From: Phycisphaerales bacterium
GTDB taxonomy: Bacteria; Planctomycetota; Phycisphaerae; Sedimentisphaerales; Anaerobacaceae
Reading direction: 5' to 3'
NCBI GenBank assembly: GCA_030602885.1
Contig: JAUVYV010000001.1
Location: forward strand, 103,189 to 167,188
Length of the DNA stretch: 64,000 nucleotides
The notes under the pieces: model-generated
Databases searched by the model: none
What the model saw: the letters and a program-made list of their open reading frames with translations, nothing else
What the model was told of the DNA's origin: nothing
Translations under genes and position numbers: made by a program
Shown here: one piece after another, positions 9,452 to 18,253 of the stretch
Layout of the letters: the number at the start of each line of letters is the position of its first letter
How positions within the stretch are numbered: the first letter of the stretch is position 1

Positions 9452-9844
9452 CTATATCATAATCCTTTTCATGAAATACGTCATAACGCATTTGTTACCT
9501 TGTGTCCTGTGATAATTGAACAGCCGGATAACTCGTGTGTGACTACATATTCTGGCGGTTATGCGGATAGCTTTTTCCGGGCTGCTGTCCGCGTCATACT
9601 GCCCGAGGCCGATGCTAACGGATACGGCGATGTCGTCCTTCTCCCAGCCTATCGGCGTCCTTGCCACGGCATTGACAATACGCTCTGCCACAACAGCAGC
9701 GTCGGTAAGCGAAGTATTCGGCAGTATCACAGCGAACTCATCGCCCCCGTACCGGGCCGCCACGCCTGTATTTAACATCCCCCGGTGGCTTTTCAGCCGA
9801 AATACTTGATTTGCCGGGACTTGCGCAGTACTATCACGCGGCAA
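9452..9844 (-). pseudogene. Remnant of a GGDEF (diguanylate cyclase) gene
   Basis: The middle of this frame reads ARYGGDEFAVILPNTSLTDA followed by AERIVNAVA and ISVSIGLG-like VSVSIGLGQYDA, which is the second half of a GGDEF domain including the intact GGDEF signature. The substrate-binding first half (the D-x-D-x-F-K-x-x-N-D region) is absent, as are any sensor domain, SD and the closing 'AD-x-A-L-Y-x-A-K-x-x-G-R-N' helix; after GLGQYDADSS the sequence no longer resembles the family. It therefore looks like a decaying fragment, incapable of making c-di-GMP on its own. An HD-GYP c-di-GMP phosphodiesterase is intact at 27.5 kb. Confidence 0.65.
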
Positions 9845-9906
9845 ATCACAGTCTTTAACTTGATTAACGGGTCAGGGAGGTGGCGAATCGGTAGGCGGCC
9901 AAACGG

Positions 9907-10713
9907 GTGGCAATGAATAAAGACAATTCACGTAACGCCAATGTCAAAAGGGACTTAGGCAAGCCGGGCGGGGACAACATAGGCAGTGATGGATCGGCTA
10001 AGCCGCTGATATTGGCGGTTGAGACGAGCGGGCGGATGGGCTCGGTGGCGTTAGCGGCTGGGCCACAATTGCTTGGGCAACAGGAGTTTAGCGCGCCGAT
10101 GCGGCACAGCGCCGAGCTTTTTCCTGCTATCTGTAGGTTACTTAAGGACTTCGGCAAGGAGGCGAATGAGATTGAGCAGGTTTATGTGTCGATTGGGCCA
10201 GGTAGCTTTACGGGGCTGCGGATAGCGGCGACGTTAGCGAAGACGATGCACTTAGCCAGTGGGGCGAGGATTGTAACGGTGGATACGTTGGACGTAATTG
10301 CTGCTAATATAACGGTTTACGATTATGGGCAACAGAAAGGTATGCCGGATGTGGAGAGGGTTGCGGTAGTGCTGGATGCCAAGCGGGGGCAGTTTTTTGC
10401 CGCGGCGTATGAGAAGCGTAAAGGCCTGTGGGAAAAGACTTTAGAGGACTGTTTGCTGACGGCGGAGCAGCTTTTAGCCAGGTTCGCAGGTGGTGAAAAG
10501 CCGATTTGGCTCTTGGGTGAGGGGCTGGTATATTATAGCGCAAATCTTGCTGGGAAGGGGATTTACGTACTCGGCGGGGAGTACTGGAATCCGCAAGCCC
10601 AGAGGGTGTATCTGTTGGGGTGGGCCAAGGCGGCGCGGGGCGAGTTTGCCGAGCCTATCTCCTTGACACCAAAGTATTTACGTCGGCTTGATGTGAAGGT
10701 GAAAAAGCGATAA
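9907..10713 (+). CDS. tsaB: tRNA threonylcarbamoyladenosine biosynthesis protein TsaB
   Basis: 268 residues, YeaZ/TsaB family, the non-catalytic partner that dimerises with TsaD and works with TsaE in making t6A37 on ANN-decoding tRNAs. Family features are ILAVETSGRMGSVAL, the MRHSAELFPAI helix and the strongly conserved IGPGSFTGLRIA. The N-terminus carries ~30 extra polar residues before the first strand and no SD is visible before GTG 9907 or ATG 9913, so the true start is uncertain. TsaE lies at 30.9 kb in this same window; TsaD and TsaC are not seen here. The two downstream genes are convergent. Confidence 0.93.
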   Translation: MAMNKDNSRNANVKRDLGKPGGDNIGSDGSAKPLILAVETSGRMGSVALAAGPQLLGQQEFSAPMRHSAELFPAICRLLKDFGKEANEIEQVYVSIGPGSFTGLRIAATLAKTMHLASGARIVTVDTLDVIAANITVYDYGQQKGMPDVERVAVVLDAKRGQFFAAAYEKRKGLWEKTLEDCLLTAEQLLARFAGGEKPIWLLGEGLVYYSANLAGKGIYVLGGEYWNPQAQRVYLLGWAKAARGEFAEPISLTPKYLRRLDVKVKKR

Positions 10714-10779
10714 TCCGATTGGCGATTGGACATGTGGTTATTAGGACAGCACCGCTGTTTTCACCTCAAAAACGTCCCC

Positions 10780-11997
10780 TCATTTCCTTATTTTATGTTT
10801 TCTCAGCCAGTGCCTTACCCACCGTTCCGCCTGTCCTTTCGTACCTATAACCCCTTCTAACTGCGCTATGTACATCTCCTCAGCCAACTGGCCGACCTGT
10901 GGCCCGGCTGCCGCCCCTAACCGCATAAGCTCATGGCCATTAAGCAGCGGTTTGGGCCTTAGCTCAACGTCACCAAGTTCATCAATCCTCCTCCGCAACC
11001 TTATAAGTGCCGCTAAGCTCTTTACTTGCGCTCGCTGAATCGCTCGCTGAAGTCCAAACAGGTCCCAGAAATACGGCTTGCCCAGAATCAGTTTCAATTG
11101 CGCCAGCGACATCTGCTCGGCAAGCAACTTACCTCTCTCGGACAGCAAAAACCTCAGATGTCTCCCTTGATTTCTGCTGAGCTTCAGAATCCGGCAGCGC
11201 TCAAGCGCAAACGCAGTCTCGCAACCGGCGAAGAAAGCCGCCAGTGCCAATGGAAAATCAACATTTCTCCGAAGACGGCTCAGCACCTTGCTCCCGAACT
11301 CGGCACGTGAGCCCGCAAAGCCGGGAAAAACGGCCTCAGCCAAACCCGTCTCAACAAGCAGCGACGCACCGGCGGCACGATTGGGGTTGCTCAGCATCCC
11401 TTCCAGCTCCATCGCAATCCGCTCGCCGCTTATTCTGACGATATTACGCGCACCTTTACAGATCGCATCCCTTGTTCTCGGCTCAATCACAAAGCCAAGC
11501 TGTGTTGAGAACCTTACCGCCCGCAGCATCCGCAGATAGTCCTCAGCGAATCGTTCAGCCGGGTCGCCGACAGTCCTGATAATCTTCCTTCTCAGGTCTT
11601 GTTGTCCCCCAAAATAATCGATCACCTTCTTCTCGAGGGGGTCGTAGAACATCGCATTGACGGTAAAGTCTCGCCGAGCGGCATCCTCTTTTGCAGTAGC
11701 AAATTTGACTGCCGACGGGTGCCGGCCGTCGGCATAACCGGCCTCGACCCTGAACGTAGCTACCTCGACCTGAGTGTTACCAAGCAGAACAATCACCACC
11801 CCAAACTTCGCTCCAACCTTAAGCGTCCGCTTAAACAGCCTTGTCACGTCCGCCGGTTTGGCATCTGTTGCAACGTCGAAATCATGCGCCCGTCTTTTCA
11901 ATAACATGTCACGGACACATCCGCCGGCCAGCAACGCTTCATATCTGTTGCTTCGCAAACGCTTCACTATCTTCATGGCTGCCTGCCTGTTCGTCAT
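10780..11997 (-). CDS. cca: tRNA nucleotidyltransferase / poly(A) polymerase family (CCA-adding type)
   Basis: 405-residue class II nucleotidyltransferase that adds or repairs the 3' CCA of tRNAs; family members can also be poly(A) polymerases or split CC/A enzymes. Motifs in order: LLAGGCVRDMLL (motif A helix), HDFDVATDA (metal-binding DxD), RRDFTVNAM (motif B), and EDYLRMLRAVRF (base-recognition region). The start ATG at 11997 forms an ATGA overlap with the rsmD stop, indicating translational coupling; a frame running 14 residues further upstream has no better start. The one tRNA gene in the window, tRNA-His, has no encoded CCA, so such an enzyme is needed. CCA versus poly(A) specificity is not decidable by eye. 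Confidence 0.88.
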   Translation of the reverse strand: MTNRQAAMKIVKRLRSNRYEALLAGGCVRDMLLKRRAHDFDVATDAKPADVTRLFKRTLKVGAKFGVVIVLLGNTQVEVATFRVEAGYADGRHPSAVKFATAKEDAARRDFTVNAMFYDPLEKKVIDYFGGQQDLRRKIIRTVGDPAERFAEDYLRMLRAVRFSTQLGFVIEPRTRDAICKGARNIVRISGERIAMELEGMLSNPNRAAGASLLVETGLAEAVFPGFAGSRAEFGSKVLSRLRRNVDFPLALAAFFAGCETAFALERCRILKLSRNQGRHLRFLLSERGKLLAEQMSLAQLKLILGKPYFWDLFGLQRAIQRAQVKSLAALIRLRRRIDELGDVELRPKPLLNGHELMRLGAAAGPQVGQLAEEMYIAQLEGVIGTKGQAERWVRHWLRKHKIRK

Positions 11998-12572
11998 TCG
12001 CCGCCCCGCTGCAATATCGACACCGCCATTGTCCCCCACTGCCGCCGTTCAACAACCGACAACTCGCTGTAACGGTCTAACAGCACCACGCTTCTCTCCG
12101 TCCTGACCACAACAAAACCTGCCTGCCCAACCTGGCCCGAAATAACATCCAACAAACCTGCCAGAACTGAACCGGCGTCCGCCTGTCTCGTCCTCACATA
12201 AGGCGGGTCAACAAAAACTAAGTCGTATTTCCCTTTGTCAAAATCCGGCGGCGCACCCAGCTTGAAGGCATTGGCCCTCACGATTTTTGACTGTCCGGCG
12301 AAACCCGCCTTTTCTACGTTTCTCTCCAGGACCGCAACGGTTTTTGGGTCCCGTTCAACAAAAGTCACAAACTCAGCCCCCCTGCTCAACGCTTCCAGAC
12401 CAAGCGATCCGACGCTGGCAAACAGGTCTGCGACGATTTTGCCAGCCGGCAGCTCGTATTTGTACAGGACACTGAAAAGCGACTCTTTGACCCTGTCGGT
12501 AATGGGCCGAGAGTCCCAGCCTTTTGGACTGAGCAACTTCATACCGCGTTTTGAACCGGCAATTATCCTCAT
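11994..12572 (-). CDS. rsmD: 16S rRNA (guanine966-N2)-methyltransferase RsmD
   Basis: 192 residues, Rossmann-fold SAM methyltransferase that modifies G966 of 16S rRNA during 30S assembly. The N-terminus MRIIAGSKRGMKL and SRPITDRVKESLFSVL are typical of RsmD, and the catalytic FVDPPYV motif (NPPY/DPPY class) is present near residue 120. Motif I reads DLFASVGSLGLEAL where DLFAG-S/T-GALG is usual, a mild variant of the glycine-rich SAM loop. It is the first gene of a two-gene unit with the tRNA nucleotidyltransferase, joined by an ATGA overlap. Only a weak SD is seen. Confidence 0.93.
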   Translation of the reverse strand: MRIIAGSKRGMKLLSPKGWDSRPITDRVKESLFSVLYKYELPAGKIVADLFASVGSLGLEALSRGAEFVTFVERDPKTVAVLERNVEKAGFAGQSKIVRANAFKLGAPPDFDKGKYDLVFVDPPYVRTRQADAGSVLAGLLDVISGQVGQAGFVVVRTERSVVLLDRYSELSVVERRQWGTMAVSILQRGGE

Positions 12573-12873
12573 ACACCGCCAATACCTGGTTCATTTTCCC
12601 GAAAAGCACGTAGATTGTAGCAGCAACCCCATTTGCAGTCTATTCCAAAAATCCATGCCACCCACCCCGCCAATTAAGCCCTTTACGCACCGCACACAGG
12701 AGTTATAATTGACACATTGAACAGGCATATAAACCCAAGCCGCTTCGATACTAACTGCGCCTGCTCCTGCGGTACAAGCCGAACATCTGTGTAACACATG
12801 CGTAACAGACAATGAAGGCCGACCGGTGAAAAAGGCCAACCGATAATGTAAACGTTTATGAAAGGACGGGACG
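12573..12873. other. Gene-free divergent intergenic region
   Basis: Separates rsmD (minus) from the redoxin gene (plus). A TTGACA hexamer occurs near 12708 on the plus strand but no -10 stands at the right distance. Nothing else is supported. Confidence 0.4.
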
Positions 12874-13497
12874 ATGAAGAAAATATTCTTGGCAATCATA
12901 GCGGTTTCAATACTTGCCGCTTCCGCGGCATCCGCCGACGAGAACAAAAAGGGAAAACCACAACCAGACAACGCGCCTTCACAGGCAAAAAAAGCCCCTA
13001 CCTTCACACTCAAAGACCATAACGGAAAAACCATAGCCCTCCGGGATTACAAAGGAAAAATCGTCGTCCTCGAGTGGTTCAACTATGAATGCCCATTTGT
13101 AAGGTACCACTACGAAAAGAAACCCACCATGGTCAATCTTGCCAAAAAGTACAAGGGCAAGAATGTCGTCTGGCTGGCCGTCAACAGCACAAGCCACCTC
13201 AAAACGAGCAAGAACAGGGATTTCGCCGAAAAGAACAAGGTTCCCTATCCGATTCTGGACGACCGCTCGGGCAAAACGGGCCGTGCTTACAAGGCACAAA
13301 CTACTCCCCACATCTTTATCGTAGATACTAAAGGCAACATAGCCTACAACGGCGCAATCGATGATTCACCCCTCGGAAAGAAGAAGGATGGCATCGTCAA
13401 CTATGTTGACAAGGCACTCGCCGAGCTTACCGCCGGTAAGGAATTGACAATCAAGAAGACAACTCCCTATGGCTGCACCATCAAGTACGCCAAGTAA
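12874..13497 (+). CDS. Exported thioredoxin-fold protein (AhpC/TSA-Redoxin type)
   Basis: 207 residues with a signal peptide (MKKIFLAIIAVSILAASAASA) and a thioredoxin-like domain from about 40 to 190. Family features are the APTFTLKDHNGKTIALRDYKGK opening, here split as APTFTLKDHNG and RDYKGKIVVLEWFNYECP, and the later TTPHIFIVD with the cis-Pro. There is only one Cys at the active-site loop (YECPFVRY); the resolving CxxC partner is absent, so it resembles one-Cys peroxiredoxin-like 'redoxin' proteins rather than a CxxC thioredoxin. A second Cys is near the C-terminus (YGCTIKY). SD AAAGGACGGG precedes ATG. A periplasmic thiol or peroxide role is inferred. It stands alone between opposing genes. 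Confidence 0.85.
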   Translation: MKKIFLAIIAVSILAASAASADENKKGKPQPDNAPSQAKKAPTFTLKDHNGKTIALRDYKGKIVVLEWFNYECPFVRYHYEKKPTMVNLAKKYKGKNVVWLAVNSTSHLKTSKNRDFAEKNKVPYPILDDRSGKTGRAYKAQTTPHIFIVDTKGNIAYNGAIDDSPLGKKKDGIVNYVDKALAELTAGKELTIKKTTPYGCTIKYAK

Positions 13498-13631
13498 GCT
13501 CACCACCACTGTATCTCTATTAAGCGCACCAGACCGAACTAATGATATCACAAGGTACTCTTCTACCACTACCACTCGAAGGGCAGAGCAATCCACTGCA
13601 ATCAGCACAGCCCCATCGGGAAAAATCAGAG

Positions 13632-14147
13632 TCAAAGAAGTAACGCCCGAATCTCTACTGCACACTGCCTGAACTTCTCTGCAGGTAGTGTCACCGTCTT
13701 CCATTTCGGACTGCGCCGCTTCATGTACTTCACGTAGTCGTCCAGCGCAACTGCGAGGAACACATATTTGTTATTCTCGAACTCGAGGACCTCCCGGCCG
13801 TCTGGATCAAAGTCAATGTTATCCATCTTGTAGGCAAAGACAAAAAAGGCCTTGTGTCCTTCGCCAAACGCCTGCTGCCAGGCAGCCAGGCCATCGACAT
13901 CCTCGGCGGTTACCCAGCACTCCAGACCGACCAACCCCTGCAGGCTTGTCCCGGTGAACTTCCTGCCCTTGACCTCAGCAATGACTATGCGATCATCGGG
14001 CAGATAAAGCAGGAAGTCAAAGCTCTTTATCTCCGTCTGGTCGAAAACCGCTCTCTTGTGCTCGTCCATCGACACATACTTGATATGATTATCGATGAGC
14101 CAGTTTTCAAAGGCCCGCTCGTAATGGTTGGCTGTGGTATCTCGCAT
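13632..14147 (-). CDS. HYExAFE family protein, possible PD-(D/E)xK nuclease fold
   Basis: 171 residues. The N-terminus has the signature NHYERAFENWL, which names the HYExAFE family that I know mainly from planctomycetes; its function is uncharacterised. In addition I see SFDFLLY, then 12 residues later IVIAEVKGRKF, i.e. D-x(n)-E-x-K on two adjacent strands preceded by a helix with Glu, the layout of a restriction-endonuclease-like core. A nuclease activity is therefore plausible but inferred. ATG 14147 is preferred; a TTG at 14153 directly abuts the hisS stop codon. No SD is visible, so translation probably depends on coupling to hisS. The gene ends the ykgJ-hisS operon. Confidence 0.85.
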   Translation of the reverse strand: MRDTTANHYERAFENWLIDNHIKYVSMDEHKRAVFDQTEIKSFDFLLYLPDDRIVIAEVKGRKFTGTSLQGLVGLECWVTAEDVDGLAAWQQAFGEGHKAFFVFAYKMDNIDFDPDGREVLEFENNKYVFLAVALDDYVKYMKRRSPKWKTVTLPAEKFRQCAVEIRALLL

Positions 14148-14153
14148 TATCAA

Positions 14154-15473
14154 TTAAGCCTGAAGCTGTTTCAGAAGCTCATCAAGCTTGACAAGCTCCT
14201 GCTCTCCCGTGGCCATATCCTTGACCACAAGCTCGCCGTTCTTGAACTCATCACCGATGATTATGCATTTCTTCGCATTTCGGCTGGAAGCTTCCTTAAG
14301 CTGCTTGCCCAAGCCTGCAGATTTGTAGCTGAACTCCGCGCTAAGACCCAAGCTTCGCAATCGGGCAGTGAGCCTGACCGCTTCGTCCTCTGATAACACA
14401 CCGTCGCTATCCCGTCTCTCCACGGTCAAGTCTATTACAAAGAAGTCCAGTTCCTTGCGCAAAACCGATTCATCGAGCAACCCCTTTTCTCTCAGCAATA
14501 TCTCCAGCACGCAGTCGCCCATACCCATACCCGTCGCGGGAATACTGGGGCCGCCAAAATCATGCAGCAAATTGTCAAAGCGTCCGCCTCCACCGATGGC
14601 CCGAAGCTGGCCCACAACATCATGGACTTCAAAGACGATACCCGTATAGTATGCCAGCCCGCGAACAATGCTCGGATCAAATACGCAATAGTCCCCCACA
14701 TCCATTATGTCCAGCAAACGAATACACTCGGCCATTTCGTTGATTGCATCATCAACGTCACTGCCCATCTTGTAAGGAACCACATTCTTTATCTCACTAA
14801 CGTTCTTCAACTCCACAAACGCTCTGACCTTCTCGGCCCGAGCCGCGTCGGGGACCTGCTCTGCAAGCAAAGCAGAAAACGTCTCGGCAGGCAGCTTGGC
14901 TTTCTTGTCCAGCAGTGCGTAGAGCGAGTCGAATTGCTCTTTGGCAACGCCGACCTTTGTCAGCACAGCAGCCAGCAGTTTCCTGCTCGATATCTTGACC
15001 TTTATATCGCTGCTCGTCAGCCCCACATCGCGCAGATAATCGACGGTTGTGAATATCACCTCCGCATCGGCCAGGACATCGTCGATGCCGATTATGTCTA
15101 TGTTCCACTGGAAAAATTCCCGCAGCCGGCCCTTCTGAGGCCGCTCGGCGCGGCATAGTCGCGGGACAGAGAACCACTTGATGGGCCTTGGCAGCGAGTT
15201 TATCTGCTGATTGACCATCCTCGCCAGCGTCGGCGTAATCTCCGGTCTTATCGCAAGGTCCCGCCCACCCCTGTCCTGAAAGGAAAAGAGCTGCTCGGCT
15301 ATCTCGTCGCCGCTTTTTATCTGAAACATCTTAAGATACTCAAATATCGGCCCGTCATATTCCTCAAAGCCGTTGCGCAGCGAGACCCGCTTCCAGCCGT
15401 CGATTATCCAGTTCCGCACGGCCATCCCGGCAGGGTAAAAATCTCTCGTCCCTTTGACAGGCGGTATCTTCAT
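14154..15473 (-). CDS. hisS: Histidine--tRNA ligase
   Basis: 439-residue class II synthetase charging tRNA-His. Motifs: PPVKGTRDFYP at the N-terminus, LAIRPEITPTLARMV, motif 2 ERPQKGRLREF at 110-120, the HisA signature RGLAYYTGIVFE near 270, and a C-terminal anticodon-binding domain (from ~345). Length is normal. Its ATG forms an ATGA overlap with the ykgJ-like gene upstream and its stop abuts the HYExAFE start, so the three genes are translationally linked. The cognate tRNA-His gene is at 57.2 kb. Confidence 0.96.
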   Translation of the reverse strand: MKIPPVKGTRDFYPAGMAVRNWIIDGWKRVSLRNGFEEYDGPIFEYLKMFQIKSGDEIAEQLFSFQDRGGRDLAIRPEITPTLARMVNQQINSLPRPIKWFSVPRLCRAERPQKGRLREFFQWNIDIIGIDDVLADAEVIFTTVDYLRDVGLTSSDIKVKISSRKLLAAVLTKVGVAKEQFDSLYALLDKKAKLPAETFSALLAEQVPDAARAEKVRAFVELKNVSEIKNVVPYKMGSDVDDAINEMAECIRLLDIMDVGDYCVFDPSIVRGLAYYTGIVFEVHDVVGQLRAIGGGGRFDNLLHDFGGPSIPATGMGMGDCVLEILLREKGLLDESVLRKELDFFVIDLTVERRDSDGVLSEDEAVRLTARLRSLGLSAEFSYKSAGLGKQLKEASSRNAKKCIIIGDEFKNGELVVKDMATGEQELVKLDELLKQLQA

Positions 15474-15889
15474 CTCTGACCCTTCTTTGCCTTCGCGTTC
15501 TTCCGCTTCAGCTTCTTTTTCTCTTTCACGTTATTGTGAAACTTGATCTTGATATACTCGGCCATTTGCTTGTCGTTGGTAAAGTGCAGCTCATAATCAT
15601 ACTCACCCTCGACGTAATCGCACGTACCGTGCCTGTATCCCCTGCAAATCCTCGGCCGTTTGTCATATATCAGACAGCGATGATCCTTCCCCGAAAGATG
15701 CCTGCACTTGTTCTTTACGTTAAGATACCAGTCCCCGTCCTCTACGAAAACTGTAATGTCCTTATGGCACAGATACCACCGTATATCATCATAGTCGCCT
15801 TTATCTTCGGGCGTTTCAATCGGAAGCGCAAAATACCGACAGCACAACCCACTACATTCTTCACACTGATCCTTGCTCTTCTTGGCCAT
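15470..15889 (-). CDS. YkgJ-family cysteine-cluster protein
   Basis: 139 residues with the CEECSGLCCRYFAL cluster near the N-terminus and further conserved Cys (CRHL, CLIYDKRPRICRGY, CDY), the arrangement of the YkgJ/CxxCxxCC family, thought to bind zinc or an Fe-S cluster; the function is not established. The C-terminus is strongly basic (KEKKKLKRKNAKAKKGQR). ATG 15889 is chosen because GGAG lies ~10 bases upstream; the open frame runs eight codons further to a GTG without SD. It overlaps hisS by the four bases ATGA and is the first gene of that operon. Confidence 0.88.
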   Translation of the reverse strand: MAKKSKDQCEECSGLCCRYFALPIETPEDKGDYDDIRWYLCHKDITVFVEDGDWYLNVKNKCRHLSGKDHRCLIYDKRPRICRGYRHGTCDYVEGEYDYELHFTNDKQMAEYIKIKFHNNVKEKKKLKRKNAKAKKGQR

Positions 15890-15994
15890 TAAAACAAACT
15901 CCGAATACAACACTATACGTCAAACATTAAACGCTGTAGAATATAAGCTATCGGCCACAGCCCGTCAAGAACCCCGGCAACCTAAGAGAGCCAA

Positions 15995-16798
15995 ATGACA
16001 GAAAACAAAATCGAGATAATATACGAGGATAACGATATGCTTGTTATCAACAAGCACTCGGGCATATCCGTCACAAAGGACCGCGCAGGCCTGCCTCAGC
16101 TCATCGACTTACTCAATGAGCAATTGGGCCCTCAGCCGACGAAGCTGCGCCTTGTCCACCGGCTCGACAAGGATACTTCCGGCGTCATGATTCTGGCCCG
16201 AAACAAGGCGGCCCAAACACTGTTCTCAGGCTACTTCGAAGACAGACGGGTCAGGAAAACATATCTCACCTTAGTCAGAGGCGCACTGATCGAGCAGCAA
16301 GGCACAATAAGCGCACCGCTGGCCAGAAACCGAAAAAATACCGAGTTTATGCGGATCGACTTCAACAAAGGTAAAGATTCGATTACCGATTGGCGGCTCC
16401 TGGCCGATTTCGGCGATGTTGCCCTGCTGGCGGTTCATCCCCTCACCGGCAGAACACATCAGATTCGCGTACACCTGCCCAGCATCTCCCTGCCCCTGCT
16501 TATCGACCCGGCCTATGGCGCGGGCCTGCCGCTGTATCTGTCCGATTTCAAGCCCAACTACCGGCTCGCAAAGGGCAAAACTGAAAGGCCACTTATTGAC
16601 CGCCTTACCCTCCACGCATATCAGCTCGAACTGCCCGACCAGCACGGCCACCGCCCGAGTCTTTTTATCGCCGGCCTCGATAAGAAATTCAAAGCCGCAC
16701 TCAAAATGCTCACAAAGCACAACCCAAAAGGCCCCGCCGCATTTCTCAATACCGACGACTTCGAGTGTATTATCAATGGGCGAATGCTGCAAAGCTAA
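15995..16798 (+). CDS. RluA-family 23S rRNA/tRNA pseudouridine synthase
   Basis: 267 residues; catalyses uridine-to-pseudouridine isomerisation in structured RNA. The catalytic block LVHRLDKDTSGVMILARN (Asp in HRLDKDTSG) is at about 50-67, and GRTHQIRVHL near 150 is the second family motif. There is no S4 domain, so it resembles the short RluA/TruC-like subgroup; which uridine it modifies cannot be read. The start codon is preceded by AGAGAG. It diverges from the ykgJ-hisS operon. Confidence 0.92.
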   Translation: MTENKIEIIYEDNDMLVINKHSGISVTKDRAGLPQLIDLLNEQLGPQPTKLRLVHRLDKDTSGVMILARNKAAQTLFSGYFEDRRVRKTYLTLVRGALIEQQGTISAPLARNRKNTEFMRIDFNKGKDSITDWRLLADFGDVALLAVHPLTGRTHQIRVHLPSISLPLLIDPAYGAGLPLYLSDFKPNYRLAKGKTERPLIDRLTLHAYQLELPDQHGHRPSLFIAGLDKKFKAALKMLTKHNPKGPAAFLNTDDFECIINGRMLQS

Positions 16799-16848
16799 CC
16801 CAGCAACTGCCCGATCACCGGTTTTGACCGAACGGCGACAATTGCGTA

Positions 16849-16877
16849 TTGACTAACAAATCGGTAACTGCTATCGT
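16849..16877 (+). promoter_or_regulatory. Probable sigma-70-type promoter of the hom-apgM-lysC unit
   Basis: TTGACT (16849-16854), 17-base spacer, TATCGT (16872-16877); ~50 bases upstream of the hom start. Five of six and four of six consensus positions with ideal spacing. No lysine riboswitch or attenuator-like fold fits in the short leader. Confidence 0.55.
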
Positions 16878-16927
16878 ATCGGTCTTGTGCAAACAGACAT
16901 GAAATGCCAATAAAGAGATACGATAAT

Positions 16928-18253
16928 ATGGCTGAAAAAAGCGTAAAAGTAGGGCTTGTTGGCTTCGGTACCGTCGGCAGCGGTGTTGCGAAAATCCTGC
17001 TGGCCGATGCCGACGCCATCGCCGCCAAGACTCACCTGCGCCTTGAGCTGGCGTGCGTGGTGGACAAAGACACCGAGTCAGCCCGGCCGGTCAAGCTCCC
17101 CGACGGTGTATTGACCAACGACCTGAACAAGCTGCTGAACAACGACAGTATTCAAATCGGCGTCGAGCTTGTCGGCGGAACCACAATAGCAAAGGATATT
17201 CAGCTCAAGATGCTTGCCGCCGGCAAAGACGTTGTAACCGCCAACAAGGCCCTGTTAGCCGAACACGGCAGCGAACTATATGAAACCGCATACAAGAACA
17301 ATCGCTGCATCGCCTTCGAGGCAAGCTGCGCAGGCGGAATTCCTATCATTTCAGGGATACGCACCGGCCTGGCCGCCAACAACATCACCGCTATGTACGG
17401 CATCGTGAATGGAACCTGCAATTACATACTCTCGAATATGACCACCAAAGGCGAGGACTTCGCCGAGGTGCTTGCCCAGGCCCAGCAAAGAGGTTTCGCC
17501 GAGGCCGACCCAACCCTCGATATCAGCGGAGGTGACAGCGCCCATAAGCTTGCAATACTTGCATCTATTGCTTTCGGCTGTGAAATCCTGCTCCAAGACG
17601 TCTTCGTCGAGGGCATTGGGGAAGTCTCGAAAGATGATATCCGGTTTGGCGGTGAGATGGGTTACGTACTAAAGCTTCTGGCAATTGCACAGAAGGACGG
17701 TGAAAATCGAATCTCACTGCGGGTGCATCCGTCATTCATCTCGAAAGACAATCATCTCGCTGATGTCAACGGCTCATTCAATGCTGTCAGCATATTCGGT
17801 ACCGCCGTCGGCCAGGTTATGTACTACGGCCGCGGTGCTGGAATGATGCCAACCGCAAGTGCTGTCGTGGCAGATATAATCGAAGTTGCCCTCGGAAACT
17901 CCGCCACCATTTTCAGGCAACTGCGCCTGAAACCGCGAAATGAAGTAGAGCCGCTCATAAATAAAATCGACAACCTAGTAAGTCGTTTCTACGTCCGCCT
18001 GATGGTAAAGGACCAGCCGGGCGTCTTTGCAGAAATCGGCAGAATACTCGCCGAAAATGCCATCAGCATCTCCGGCGTCCTCCAGCACGAAGGCCAAGGC
18101 CCGGACAATGCGGTTCCCGTTGTCATTACAACCCACCCGACCCGGCAAAACAAGGTAACGGCGGCGCTTAACGACCTCGGCGAGCTGAACACCGTCTGCA
18201 CCAGGCCCGTCTGCATAAGAATCGTCGATATCCCGGAGGACAAGGACTCGTGA
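16928..18253 (+). CDS. hom: Homoserine dehydrogenase
   Basis: 441 residues; reduces aspartate semialdehyde to homoserine, the branch to threonine and methionine. N-terminal NAD(P) fold with VGLVGFGTVGSGVAKIL, central catalytic domain with NGTCNYILSNM, GFAEADPTLDISGGDSAHK, and a C-terminal ACT domain (from ~355, RLMVKDQPGVFAEIGRIL) for allosteric control. ATG 16928 has AAAGAGA nine bases upstream; the longer frame from 16904 lacks an SD. The stop overlaps the GTG of the next gene as GTGA, so hom and the phosphoglycerate-mutase-like gene are coupled. Confidence 0.96.
   Translation: MAEKSVKVGLVGFGTVGSGVAKILLADADAIAAKTHLRLELACVVDKDTESARPVKLPDGVLTNDLNKLLNNDSIQIGVELVGGTTIAKDIQLKMLAAGKDVVTANKALLAEHGSELYETAYKNNRCIAFEASCAGGIPIISGIRTGLAANNITAMYGIVNGTCNYILSNMTTKGEDFAEVLAQAQQRGFAEADPTLDISGGDSAHKLAILASIAFGCEILLQDVFVEGIGEVSKDDIRFGGEMGYVLKLLAIAQKDGENRISLRVHPSFISKDNHLADVNGSFNAVSIFGTAVGQVMYYGRGAGMMPTASAVVADIIEVALGNSATIFRQLRLKPRNEVEPLINKIDNLVSRFYVRLMVKDQPGVFAEIGRILAENAISISGVLQHEGQGPDNAVPVVITTHPTRQNKVTAALNDLGELNTVCTRPVCIRIVDIPEDKDS

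Noticed and set aside
12700..12760. Promoter for the redoxin gene at the TTGACA near 12708
   Set aside because: No acceptable -10 hexamer at 16-18 bases; the TATAAA present is only 13 bases away.
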